Assembly (NCBI GenBank): GCA_025964635.1
Contig: JAOPYP010000673.1
Span: 1-8,323 of the forward strand
DNA from: Actinomycetes bacterium
Lineage (GTDB): Bacteria > Actinomycetota > Actinomycetes > Streptosporangiales > Streptosporangiaceae
Direction of reading: 5' to 3'
DNA length: 8,323 nt
Shown here: piece after piece, positions 1 to 5,913 of the stretch
How the letters are laid out: every line of letters begins with the position of its first letter
How positions within the stretch are numbered: the first letter of the stretch is position 1
The notes under the pieces: model-generated
What the model saw: only the letters and a program-made list of their open reading frames with translations
Database searches by the model: none
What the model was told of the DNA's origin: nothing
Translations under genes and position numbers: made by a program

Positions 1-1
1 G

Positions 2-109
2 GCCGCGGACGCCGTGCTGATCGACTCCAGCACCCTGGACCTGGGTGAGGTCATCAGCGTGATCGAGGGCCTGGCCCGCGAGCGGGCCAATGCGGCGTGG
101 TCGCGATGA
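2..109 (+). CDS. cmk: Cytidylate kinase, C-terminal fragment (5' end lies outside the window)
   Basis: Only the last 35 codons are present, in a frame entering from the left edge and ending at TGA 107-109. The readable peptide contains VLIDSSTLDLGEVISVI followed by a short basic tail. This matches the C-terminal end of bacterial CMP/dCMP kinases, where a 'D-(S/T)-(S/T)-x-L-x-(I/L)-x-E-V' strand-helix precedes the terminus. The family phosphorylates CMP and dCMP with ATP in pyrimidine nucleotide recycling in the cytosol. The P-loop and CMP-binding regions are outside the window, so the call rests on this tail and on context: cmk directly upstream of der is a common actinobacterial arrangement. 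The stop codon overlaps the der start as ATGA, implying cotranscription and translational coupling. Confidence 0.85.
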   Translation, partial: AADAVLIDSSTLDLGEVISVIEGLARERANAAWSR

Positions 110-1590
110 CCGAGTACGAGCCCGGCGGCGGGGAGGACTACTGGGCCGACGCCAGCGACCTGGTGGACGGCGATGACAGCCAGCCCGGCGTCCGTGTCCC
201 GGTCCTCGCGGTGGTCGGCCGGCCCAACGTTGGCAAGTCCACCCTGGTCAACCGCATCCTCGGCAGCAGGCAGGCGGTAGTCCAGGACGTCCCCGGGGTC
301 ACCCGGGACCGGGTCACCTACGACGCCTCCTGGCGGGGCCGCGCGTTCACGGTGGTGGACACCGGCGGCTGGGAGCCGTTCCCGGGCGCCGAGGAAGGCC
401 AGCAGCGCCGCGAGCTCGCCGAGCAGGTCACGGCGCAGGCCCAGGTGGCCGTGGAGGCCGCCGACGCGGTGCTGTTCGTGCTGGACGCGGTGGTCGGGGT
501 CACCGACGCCGACGACGCTGTCGCCGCCGTGCTCCGACGGGCCGGCAAACCGGTGGTCGTTGCGGCAAACAAGGTGGACGATGCCATCGCGGAACCTGCC
601 GCGACGGCCCTGTGGTCGCTCGGCCTGGGCGAGCCCCAGCCGGTCAGCGCGCTGCACGGGCGGGGGAGCGGGGACCTGCTGGATGCGGTGCTCGGCGCGC
701 TGCCGGAGACCCCGCAGGAGCGGATCGGGGACACCGGGGGCCCGCGCCGGGTGGCCCTCATCGGCCGGCCCAACGTGGGCAAGTCCAGCCTGCTGAACAA
801 GCTCGCCGGGCAGACCCGGGTGCTGGTGGACGAGGTGGCGGGGACGACCCGCGACCCCGTGGACGAGCTGATCGAGCTGGGCGGCACCACCTGGCGGTTC
901 GTGGACACCGCGGGCATCCGGCGGCGGGCCAGCCAGAACCAGGGCGCGGATTTCTACGCGGCGCTGCGCACCGCCGGCGCGCTGGAGCGGGCCGAGGTGG
1001 CCGTGGTCCTGGTGGACGCCAGCGAGCCGCTCACCGAGCAGGACCTGCGGATCATCTCGATGGTGATCGACGCCGGGCGGGCCCTGGTCATCGCCTACAA
1101 CAAGTGGGACCTGGTGGATGAGGACCGGCGCGAGCAGCTGGACCGGGAGATCGACCGGCAGCTGCACACCGCGCGCTGGGCGCCGCGGGCCAATATCTCC
1201 GCGATGACCGGGCGGCACGTGGACCGCCTGGTCCCCGCGATCAGGCAGGCCCTGGAGAGCTGGGAGACCCGGGTGCCGACCGGGCGGCTGAACGCCTGGC
1301 TGAACGAGGTGGTCGCGGCCACCCCGCCGCCGTCCCGCGGCGGCCGGCAGCCGCGGATCATGTTCGCGACCCAGGCGGGCATCCGGCCGCCGCACTTCGT
1401 GCTGTTCACCACCGGATTCCTGGAAGCGGGCTACCGCCGCTTCCTGGAGCGGCGGCTGCGTGAGGAGTTCGGGTTCGAGGGCAGCCCGATTCGCCTGTCG
1501 CTGCGGCTGCGGGAGCGGCGTTCCGGTGCGGGCAAGGGCGGCGGGGCCCCGCGCCGCGGAGCCCGGGCCCGGGCCCGCCGGGAGGACTGA
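106..1590 (+). CDS. der: Ribosome-associated GTPase Der (EngA), two tandem GTPase domains
   Basis: This 494-aa protein is Der/EngA, an essential GTPase needed for maturation of the 50S ribosomal subunit. Two G domains are visible. Domain 1 has P-loop GRPNVGKST (38-46), DTGG (85-88) and NKVD (155-158). Domain 2 has P-loop GRPNVGKSS (220-228), DTAG (267-270) and NKWD (332-335), with SAMTG as its G5 motif. A KH-like domain typical of the family follows from about 392 to 478, then a basic Arg/Gly/Ala tail. The first ~30 residues are an acidic extension of the kind seen in actinobacterial Der proteins. I chose ATG 106 because it overlaps the cmk stop (ATGA). An in-frame GTG at 97 would add three residues, and neither start has a strong ribosome-binding site, which fits translational coupling. 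All GTPase motifs are intact and no frameshift is seen. Confidence 0.98.
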   Translation: MTEYEPGGGEDYWADASDLVDGDDSQPGVRVPVLAVVGRPNVGKSTLVNRILGSRQAVVQDVPGVTRDRVTYDASWRGRAFTVVDTGGWEPFPGAEEGQQRRELAEQVTAQAQVAVEAADAVLFVLDAVVGVTDADDAVAAVLRRAGKPVVVAANKVDDAIAEPAATALWSLGLGEPQPVSALHGRGSGDLLDAVLGALPETPQERIGDTGGPRRVALIGRPNVGKSSLLNKLAGQTRVLVDEVAGTTRDPVDELIELGGTTWRFVDTAGIRRRASQNQGADFYAALRTAGALERAEVAVVLVDASEPLTEQDLRIISMVIDAGRALVIAYNKWDLVDEDRREQLDREIDRQLHTARWAPRANISAMTGRHVDRLVPAIRQALESWETRVPTGRLNAWLNEVVAATPPPSRGGRQPRIMFATQAGIRPPHFVLFTTGFLEAGYRRFLERRLREEFGFEGSPIRLSLRLRERRSGAGKGGGAPRRGARARARRED

Positions 1591-1656
1591 CCGCCGGCGA
1601 GTCTCAACCCGGACAGCCTGACCGGCCAGGACGACTGCCCGGCCGGGAAAACGTGA

Positions 1657-1713
1657 ACCGGCCGCCCTCCCCCCGGGGGCCGCGCAGAGCGCATCTTGGG
1701 GAGGGCGGCCGGT
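1657..1713. terminator. Long perfect inverted repeat, probable bidirectional terminator after der
   Basis: A perfect 16-bp inverted repeat has arms at 1657-1672 (accggccgccctcccc) and 1698-1713 (ggggagggcggccggt), separated by a 25-nt spacer. It lies in the gap between der (+) and the ATP-binding protein gene (-), which converge here, so it can form a stem in either transcript. There is no U-tract on either side, as is usual for high-GC actinobacterial intrinsic terminators. The role is inferred from structure and position. Confidence 0.75.
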
Positions 1714-1722
1714 CGCTCAGGG

Positions 1723-1740
1723 CCCCGGGTCGTCCCGGGG
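1723..1740 (-). terminator. Short GC hairpin at the 3' end of the HATPase gene
   Basis: Perfect 7-bp arms, ccccggg (1723-1729) and cccgggg (1734-1740), enclose a 4-nt loop (1730-1733). The hairpin begins one base after the stop codon of the minus-strand HATPase gene. It would form at once in that transcript, ahead of the larger hairpin at 1657-1713, so the two may act in series. There is no U-run, so the terminator role is inferred. Confidence 0.5.
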
Positions 1741-1741
1741 G

Positions 1742-2227
1742 TCAGCAGGTGAGCCGGAACCAGACCGTGGTGCCGACCACGTCGCTGGTATAGCCCCAGC
1801 GCTCGGCGAGCTGCTCGACGAGGAACAGCCCATGGCCGTCGGGCTCGAACACCTCGTCCTTGACCACCGGGGTGCTGCGCGCGGAGCCGTTGTCCACGAC
1901 CTCGACCCGGACCGCGCCGGGGATGCCGAGCACCACGACGGTGACCGTCCCGCCGGGGCGGCTGGACTCACTGTGCATCACGGCGTTGGTTACGAGTTCA
2001 GAGCACAGTAAAACGGCGTCGTCGGCGCAGGGATGCGCCGGCCCGAGGGTCCTGGCCACGAACGCCCGCGCCTCCGCGACGTTCCTGGTCCGGCCCGCGA
2101 TCGTCAGGCTGCCCACGATGACCGGCACGGCGGCGGCCGCCGCAGTTCCCTGCGGCATGTCCGCAGCTGCTGTCCGCGGGCTGCCGGCGCCTGATACCCC
2201 GGCGGCCGCAGAGGCGGTAGCTCCCAT
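1742..2227 (-). CDS. RsbW/AbaA-OrfD-like ATP-binding regulatory protein (HATPase_c, anti-sigma-type)
   Basis: This 161-aa protein has a GHKL/HATPase_c fold of the RsbW/SpoIIAB anti-sigma type. The N-box is ELVTNAVMH (E77, N81, H85), the G1 box is VVDNG (D112, G114), the G2 box is GHGLFLVEQL (131-140), and a final G3-like GTTVWF is at 152-157. Residues 1-38 are an Ala/Gly-rich, low-complexity leader and the ATPase domain fills the rest. Such stand-alone proteins are abundant in Streptomyces and relatives, where they bind ATP and may phosphorylate or sequester anti-sigma antagonists or sigma factors. I chose ATG 2227 because GAAGGGAG (2245-2238) sits 10 nt upstream. A longer frame reaching 2380 would run through the operator-like promoter region and has no convincing site. 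The gene is divergent from an XRE-DUF5753/DUF397 pair, the neighbourhood seen at abaA/whiJ-type loci. Its specific partner is unknown. Confidence 0.88.
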   Translation of the reverse strand: MGATASAAAGVSGAGSPRTAAADMPQGTAAAAAVPVIVGSLTIAGRTRNVAEARAFVARTLGPAHPCADDAVLLCSELVTNAVMHSESSRPGGTVTVVVLGIPGAVRVEVVDNGSARSTPVVKDEVFEPDGHGLFLVEQLAERWGYTSDVVGTTVWFRLTC

Positions 2228-2532
2228 CCCTGGTGCGCTCCCTTCCCGGGCTGCGCGTTCCCCCCCTACGCGGCCAGCGGGCCGCCGAAGCGAGGCGCCC
2301 CGCCGCCAGGGTCCGCGATGGTAGCCGGTCAGATACGGCGTGTTAGATCCATGATGGGGGTGGGCGTGCATCTCACGCAAGTGCGTAGCACAAATATCGC
2401 AGGCGAAATTTCAGATGAGATCTCATCCCTTTCGCAAGTCCGGTATCGTTACTTGATGTACCGGAAGAGTTGTGTCCATCCTGCCTCTGATCTGGGGCGG
2501 GATCCCGCCGGACTGGCCTTCGAGGAGGCGAG
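2228..2532. promoter_or_regulatory. Divergent promoter/operator region between HATPase and XRE genes
   Basis: This 305-nt gap separates two divergent starts. Positions 2381-2460 have 36 G/C in 80 bases (45%), far below the surrounding coding DNA. It holds several inverted repeats: acgca-ag-tgcgt (2375-2386); a perfect 14-bp palindrome GATGAGATCTCATC (2414-2427) nested inside gcgaaa/tttcgc arms (2403-2408 and 2430-2435); tccggta/taccgga arms (2439-2445 and 2459-2465, 13-nt gap); and a second perfect 14-bp palindrome GGCGGGATCCCGCC (2496-2509). The word cgcaagt occurs directly repeated at 2376 and 2433. A strong Shine-Dalgarno, GAGGAGG (2522-2528), precedes the XRE start. I could not assign -10/-35 boxes with confidence. 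The likely role is autoregulation by the adjacent XRE protein, which is inferred. Confidence 0.7.
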
Positions 2533-3393
2533 ATGCCTGTGTCGATCGGCCCCACGGTGCGGCGGCGGCGCCTCGGCTCCGAATTAAGGCGGTTGCGCGA
2601 GGCGCACTCGTTCAAGCTTGAAGAGGCCGCGGACCGGCTGGGCCTGGCCGCGTCGACGCTGTCCCGCATCGAGACCGGCAAGGCGCCCACCCGGACCGCC
2701 TACCTCATGACGATGTTCGAGATGTACGGCGTGGAGGACCCGGGCCAGCGGCAGGTGCTCGTCGAGATGGCCCGGGAAGGCCACCGCAAGGGCTGGTGGG
2801 CTGTCTACGACGATGTGCTCCCGACCGGGTTCGACGTGTACGTGGGCCTCGAGGCCGAGGCGTCCGCGCTGCGGGTGTTCGAGGACCAGGTCGTCCACGG
2901 CCTGCTGCAGACGGAGGGCTACGCCCGCACGGTTATGACCTCGGTCCGCCGGTGGCAGGACACCAGGCAGATCGACCGCGCGGTCGAGCTGCGCATGGGG
3001 CGGCAGCGGGTGCTCGCCGGATCGGACCCGCTGAAGCTGTGGTGCATCCTCAACGAGCCCGTCATCTCGAGGATGATCGGCGGCCCGGACGTCATGCGTG
3101 AGCAGCTGGCCCGGCTCCTCGAGGCGAGCCAGCAGCCGAACGTGACGTTGCAGGTGCTGCCGTTGTCCAGCGGCGTTCACCCGGCCCTGAACGGCCCATT
3201 CTGCATCCTTGAGTTCCCAGAACGTGGCGACCAGGACGTGGTCTACACGGAAGGCGTCGCCGGCCACGCTTATCTGGAAAGAGACGCCGAGGTGCGCTCG
3301 TGCGCGGAGGTTTTCGATCTGCTCCGCGCGGCAGCGTTGTCACCAGCCGATACAGTCAAATTCATCGACCGAATGGCTGGCGGCATCACCTGA
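2533..3393 (+). CDS. XRE-family regulator with C-terminal DUF5753 (WhiJ/Scr1-like)
   Basis: This 286-aa cytosolic DNA-binding protein has an N-terminal XRE/Cro-type helix-turn-helix at about residues 15-66, with EEAADRLGLAASTLSRIETGK as the recognisable core. From about residue 87 (KGWW) to the end it is a DUF5753 domain, with the family signatures DVLPTGF (94-100), GLLQTEGYA (123-131), IGGPDVMREQL (182-192) and TLQVLP (205-210). This architecture is that of the WhiJ/AbaA-OrfA and Scr1 regulators of Streptomyces, which act in development and antibiotic production, usually with a DUF397 partner. The start at 2533 is fixed by GAGGAGG (2522-2528) four bases upstream. The DUF397 gene follows after 34 nt and is probably in the same operon. 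Palindromes just upstream suggest autoregulation. The bound ligand or DNA target is not known from sequence. Confidence 0.93.
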   Translation: MPVSIGPTVRRRRLGSELRRLREAHSFKLEEAADRLGLAASTLSRIETGKAPTRTAYLMTMFEMYGVEDPGQRQVLVEMAREGHRKGWWAVYDDVLPTGFDVYVGLEAEASALRVFEDQVVHGLLQTEGYARTVMTSVRRWQDTRQIDRAVELRMGRQRVLAGSDPLKLWCILNEPVISRMIGGPDVMREQLARLLEASQQPNVTLQVLPLSSGVHPALNGPFCILEFPERGDQDVVYTEGVAGHAYLERDAEVRSCAEVFDLLRAAALSPADTVKFIDRMAGGIT

Positions 3394-3427
3394 GGAATGC
3401 TCCTACTCCATAGAAGGGATTGAGGGG

Positions 3428-3637
3428 ATGACCCCGGAATTCACCAATGCCCGCTGGTTCAAGAGCAGCGCCTCAAGCGTCACGGGCTGCGTGGAAGTCG
3501 CGCACCTGCCCAATGGCCTGGTGGCGTTGCGCGATTCCAAGGATGTCAGCAAGGCACCGCACGTGTTCAACCGCCGCGAGTGGACGGCGTTCCTGGCCGG
3601 CGTACGGAACGGCGAGTTCGACCTGCCCGTTCGCTAG
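3428..3637 (+). CDS. DUF397 small protein, partner of the upstream XRE regulator
   Basis: This 69-aa protein matches the DUF397 pattern throughout: an early aromatic/KSS segment (ARWFKSSAS, 8-16), CVEVA (21-25), LVALRDSKD (31-39), then a conserved Phe, Trp and Phe (F47, W52, F55) and GEFD near the end (62-65). DUF397 proteins are encoded next to XRE-DUF5753 regulators in filamentous actinobacteria. In the characterised Scr1/Scr2 and WhiJ-associated pairs, the small protein modulates the regulator. ATG 3428 gives the normal family length and follows GAAGGG (3413-3418) at 9 nt. The open frame extends far upstream into the XRE gene, but that part is an out-of-frame shadow. The gene is probably cotranscribed with the XRE gene, and a hairpin (3694-3734) follows 56 nt after the stop. 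Confidence 0.92.
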   Translation: MTPEFTNARWFKSSASSVTGCVEVAHLPNGLVALRDSKDVSKAPHVFNRREWTAFLAGVRNGEFDLPVR

Positions 3638-3693
3638 TCAGCGGGCCGCCGGACCTGCGGGGCTGATGTGTGCCCGGGGGGGCGGTGGGGGCG

Positions 3694-3734
3694 CCCTCCT
3701 TCTCCCGGCCAGATAAGCGCCGGGAGGAGGAGGG
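3694..3734 (+). terminator. Stem-loop terminator between the DUF397 gene and the second XRE gene
   Basis: Sixteen-base arms at 3694-3709 and 3719-3734 enclose a 9-nt loop. All positions pair except one, T3701 opposite G3727. In a plus-strand transcript this is a G-U wobble, so the stem is continuous; in a minus-strand transcript it becomes an A-C mismatch. A short TTT follows at 3735-3737 on the plus strand. Structure and position support termination of the XRE-DUF397 transcript, with weaker activity in the opposite direction. Confidence 0.72.
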
Positions 3735-3747
3735 TTTCCGCCGCCAC

Positions 3748-4608
3748 CTATGAGGTGCCGTCGAGGTCAGCCAGCATGGTGGTGATAAGCCGGTGCGAGT
3801 CGCCCGGGGACGCGCTCACGATGCTGAGCCGTTCCATGGCCAGCAGGTAGCGTTCCACCTCGGCCCGCTTGTCGACGTAGGTGGCGCTGGTCAGCTGCTC
3901 CGCGTACACCATGTCGGGCATGTCGGCGTCGGCGAAGCGCAGGATGCTGAACGAGCCCGGCGCTGCGTAGCTGACCACGGGAAACGGGGTCACCTGCAGG
4001 GTGAGGGACTGCTGGTGGCACGCGTCGCGCAGGTGCTCCAGCTGGCCGCGGAGGATCCCGGGTCCGCCGATCGGGCGGCGGAGCGCCACCTCGTCGATGA
4101 TGGCCCAGAGGCGGATGCCGCCCGCCGCGAAGCGGCGCTGGCGCTCCTTGAGCAGGACGACGAGGCGTTCCGCCTCATCCAGCGAGTTGTCACCCAGGGC
4201 CAGCACGGCGGACGCGTAGTCCTCGGTCTGCAGCAGGCCGGGCACGAACTGGGCGTCGTAGGTACGGATCGACTGGGCTGATTCCTCCAGCCCCATGTAG
4301 GCCTGGAACCACCCGGGCAGGACGTCGTGGTAGCGATGCCACCAGCCCGGCTGGTTGGCCCGGCTGGCCAGCAGCAGCATTTGCTCCCGCTCGGCTTTGT
4401 CGGTTATCCCGTACAAGCTGAGCAGGTCGGCGATGTCGATTTCGCGGACCGCATTCCGGCCGAGTTCGATACGGCTGATCTTGGATTCGGAGCCCCGGAT
4501 GGTGCGCGCGGCTTCCTGGGCGCTGATTCCCCGGGACTCGCGCAGACGGCGGAGCTGAGCCCCAAGGAGCAGGCGCAGGACTGTAGGGCCGCCGACCGCA
4601 TCTGCCAT
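3748..4608 (-). CDS. Second XRE-family regulator with DUF5753 (WhiJ-like)
   Basis: This 286-aa regulator has the same architecture and length as the XRE protein encoded at 2533-3393. The HTH is at about residues 16-67, with AQEAARTIRGSESKISRIELG as its core. The DUF5753 domain starts near GWW (88-90) and carries HDVLPGWF (94-101), GLLQTEDYA (124-132), IGGPGILRGQL and LTLQVTPF. The two proteins are clearly homologous but divergent, so they are paralogues rather than a recent duplication. I chose ATG 4608, giving MADAVGGPTV, because GAGAGGAAG (4624-4616) lies 7 nt upstream; an in-frame ATG at 4647 would add 13 residues upstream of that site. The gene is convergent with the DUF397 gene and has no DUF397 partner directly after its own stop. 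It may share the neighbouring DUF397 protein, which is inference. Confidence 0.92.
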   Translation of the reverse strand: MADAVGGPTVLRLLLGAQLRRLRESRGISAQEAARTIRGSESKISRIELGRNAVREIDIADLLSLYGITDKAEREQMLLLASRANQPGWWHRYHDVLPGWFQAYMGLEESAQSIRTYDAQFVPGLLQTEDYASAVLALGDNSLDEAERLVVLLKERQRRFAAGGIRLWAIIDEVALRRPIGGPGILRGQLEHLRDACHQQSLTLQVTPFPVVSYAAPGSFSILRFADADMPDMVYAEQLTSATYVDKRAEVERYLLAMERLSIVSASPGDSHRLITTMLADLDGTS

Positions 4609-4911
4609 CGACCCACTTCCTCTCCGGGAACGGCTGCCTGACAGCATGCACCCGGGTGGTCCAGGTGGGCTTCGGCATTACCGCAACGTGCCTCGCTTCT
4701 TTGCGGGGGAGAAATGCGCGGGGAGTCGCCTTTTCGCTGACCCGGCCACTGTATCGCCTGAGCCATTGCCTGGCACCCCTCGGGCGTGGCCGGGCCGGCG
4801 GCGGGGACCGGGAACCGGCCGGTAGCCTGAGCACTGGCCATCAGCACGGGCCATTCAGCCCGGGCCATCAGCAGGGGCCAGATGGGTCCGCAGTCCTACG
4901 AAGGCAGGGTC
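4609..4911. promoter_or_regulatory. Divergent intergenic region between the second XRE gene and the aldo/keto reductase
   Basis: This 303-nt gap contains no convincing gene. Notable elements are a perfect 10-bp palindrome CACCCGGGTG (4649-4658), 41 nt upstream of the XRE start; an inverted repeat ccgcaa/ttgcgg (4681-4686 and 4701-4706, 14-nt gap); a perfect palindrome ACCGGCCGGT (4814-4823); and four imperfect direct repeats (4836-4880). Both divergent promoters should lie here, but I see no clear -35/-10 pair to assign. Confidence 0.5.
4836..4880. repeat. Four imperfect 13-14 nt direct repeats upstream of the aldo/keto reductase
   Basis: The word ggcca recurs at 4836, 4849, 4863 and 4876, with periods of 13, 14 and 13 nt. 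The fuller unit resembles ggccatcagcacg: copy 1 is ggccatcagcacg, copy 2 is ggccattcagcccg, copy 3 is ggccatcagcagg, and copy 4 is truncated. The array ends 31 nt before the chosen reductase start, in its leader. It could be a regulator-binding array or simple slippage; the function is unknown. Confidence 0.6.
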
Positions 4912-5868
4912 ATGCGCTACCGGTCCTTGGGTGAGAGCGGGCTGCTCGTCTCGGTGGCCGGCCTCGGCTGCAACAACTTCGGCAGCCGGCTGGACCTGCA
5001 GCAGACCCGGGCCGTGGTGGACGCGGCGATCGACGCGGGCATCACGCTGTTCGACACCGCCGACATCTACGGCAACGGCGGGGGCTCGGAGGAGATGCTC
5101 GGCGAGGTGCTCGGCGCACGGCGCGACCAGGTCGTGCTGGCCACCAAGTTCGGAAACCAGCGGGCGGACATGGGATACGGCCCGGCGGCCGGGGCCAAGG
5201 GCGGCCGGGCCTACATCCGGCGGGCCGTCGAGCAGTCACTGCGCCGGCTCCGCACCGACTACCTCGACCTGTACCAGCTGCACACGCCCGACCCGGTCAC
5301 GCCCATCGGCGAGACCCTGCACGCCCTCACCGAGCTGGTCGCCGAGGGCAAGGTCCGCTACCTCGGCCACTCCAACTTCTCCGGCTGGCAGATCGCCGAC
5401 GCCGCGCACGTGGCGCGGGAGGCCGGCACGGAGGCCTTCATCTCCGCGCAGAACCACTGGTCGCTGCTCGAGCGGCAGGCCGAGGTCGAGGTGGTGCCCG
5501 CGGCCCGGCACTGCGGCCTCGGGGTGCTGCCGTTCTACCCGCTCGCCAACGGCCTGCTCACCGGCAAGGTCCAGCGCGGCCAGCCGCCGCCGCCCGGCAG
5601 CAGGCTGGCCAGCCGGGAGGGCTACATCACCGGGCCGAAACTCGACCGGGTCGAGGCGCTCGCCCGGTGGGCCACGGAGCACGGGGTCAGCCTCCTCGAC
5701 GTGGCCATCGGCGGCCTGGCCGCCCAGCCGGGCTGCGCCTCGGTCATCGCCGGGGCGACCTCGCCGGATCAGGTCAAGGCGAACGCCGCGGCGGCGGAGT
5801 GGGTCCCGCCGCAGGACGCGCTGGCCGAGCTGGACCAGATCGTGCCTCCGCCCGATCCCGCGTCCTGA
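4912..5868 (+). CDS. Aldo/keto reductase
   Basis: This 318-aa protein is a cytosolic NADPH-dependent aldo/keto reductase with a TIM-barrel fold and near-standard family length. The opening MRYRSLGESGLLVS followed by GLGCNNFG is the typical N-terminal barrel entry of the broad bacterial group that includes YghZ- and Tas-like enzymes. The catalytic tetrad is complete: D48 and Y53 in DTADIYG, K79 in ATKFG, and H124 in YQLHTPD. The segment SAQNHWSLLERQAE and a late GATSPDQVKANA motif fit the cofactor-binding part of the barrel. I chose ATG 4912 because GAAGG (4900-4904) is 7 nt upstream and the protein then starts at the conserved first strand; the in-frame ATG at 4882 would add ten unsupported residues. 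The substrate cannot be inferred. The gene is convergent with the protease gene 45 nt downstream. Confidence 0.94.
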   Translation: MRYRSLGESGLLVSVAGLGCNNFGSRLDLQQTRAVVDAAIDAGITLFDTADIYGNGGGSEEMLGEVLGARRDQVVLATKFGNQRADMGYGPAAGAKGGRAYIRRAVEQSLRRLRTDYLDLYQLHTPDPVTPIGETLHALTELVAEGKVRYLGHSNFSGWQIADAAHVAREAGTEAFISAQNHWSLLERQAEVEVVPAARHCGLGVLPFYPLANGLLTGKVQRGQPPPPGSRLASREGYITGPKLDRVEALARWATEHGVSLLDVAIGGLAAQPGCASVIAGATSPDQVKANAAAAEWVPPQDALAELDQIVPPPDPAS

Positions 5869-5877
5869 GCCGGCGGT

Positions 5878-5903
5878 CCGTTCCTGCTGCCCCGGGCGAA
5901 CGG
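5878..5903. terminator. Weak hairpin between the convergent reductase and protease genes
   Basis: Six-base perfect arms, ccgttc (5878-5883) and gaacgg (5898-5903), enclose a 14-nt GC-rich spacer, and the stem can be extended across a one-base bulge. It occupies the 45-nt convergent gap, where a terminator is expected. There is no U-tract and the stem is short, so support is modest. Confidence 0.35.
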
Positions 5904-5913
5904 GACGACGGGG

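Noticed and set aside
318..917. Minus-strand open frame of 199 codons inside der
   Set aside because: It lies wholly antisense to der, is Ser/Thr/Ala-rich with no domain, and is typical of the open antisense frames produced by high third-position GC.
2228..2380. N-terminal extension of the HATPase gene up to ATG 2380
   Set aside because: It has no good ribosome-binding site, a His/Arg/Gly-rich translation and entry into the operator-like region; ATG 2227 has GAAGGGAG at a proper distance.
2584..3267. Minus-strand frame of 227 codons antisense to the first XRE gene
   Set aside because: It has no recognisable domain, and the opposite strand encodes a complete HTH-DUF5753 protein with a strong ribosome-binding site.
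3672..3694. G-rich run considered as a G-quadruplex
   Set aside because: The G-runs are uneven and interrupted, and they adjoin a hairpin that explains the region better; G-runs of this sort are common at this base composition.
1742..4608. Regulatory island considered as a mobile element or defence island
   Set aside because: There is no integrase, transposase, tRNA attachment site or flanking direct repeat, and the coding composition matches the neighbours.
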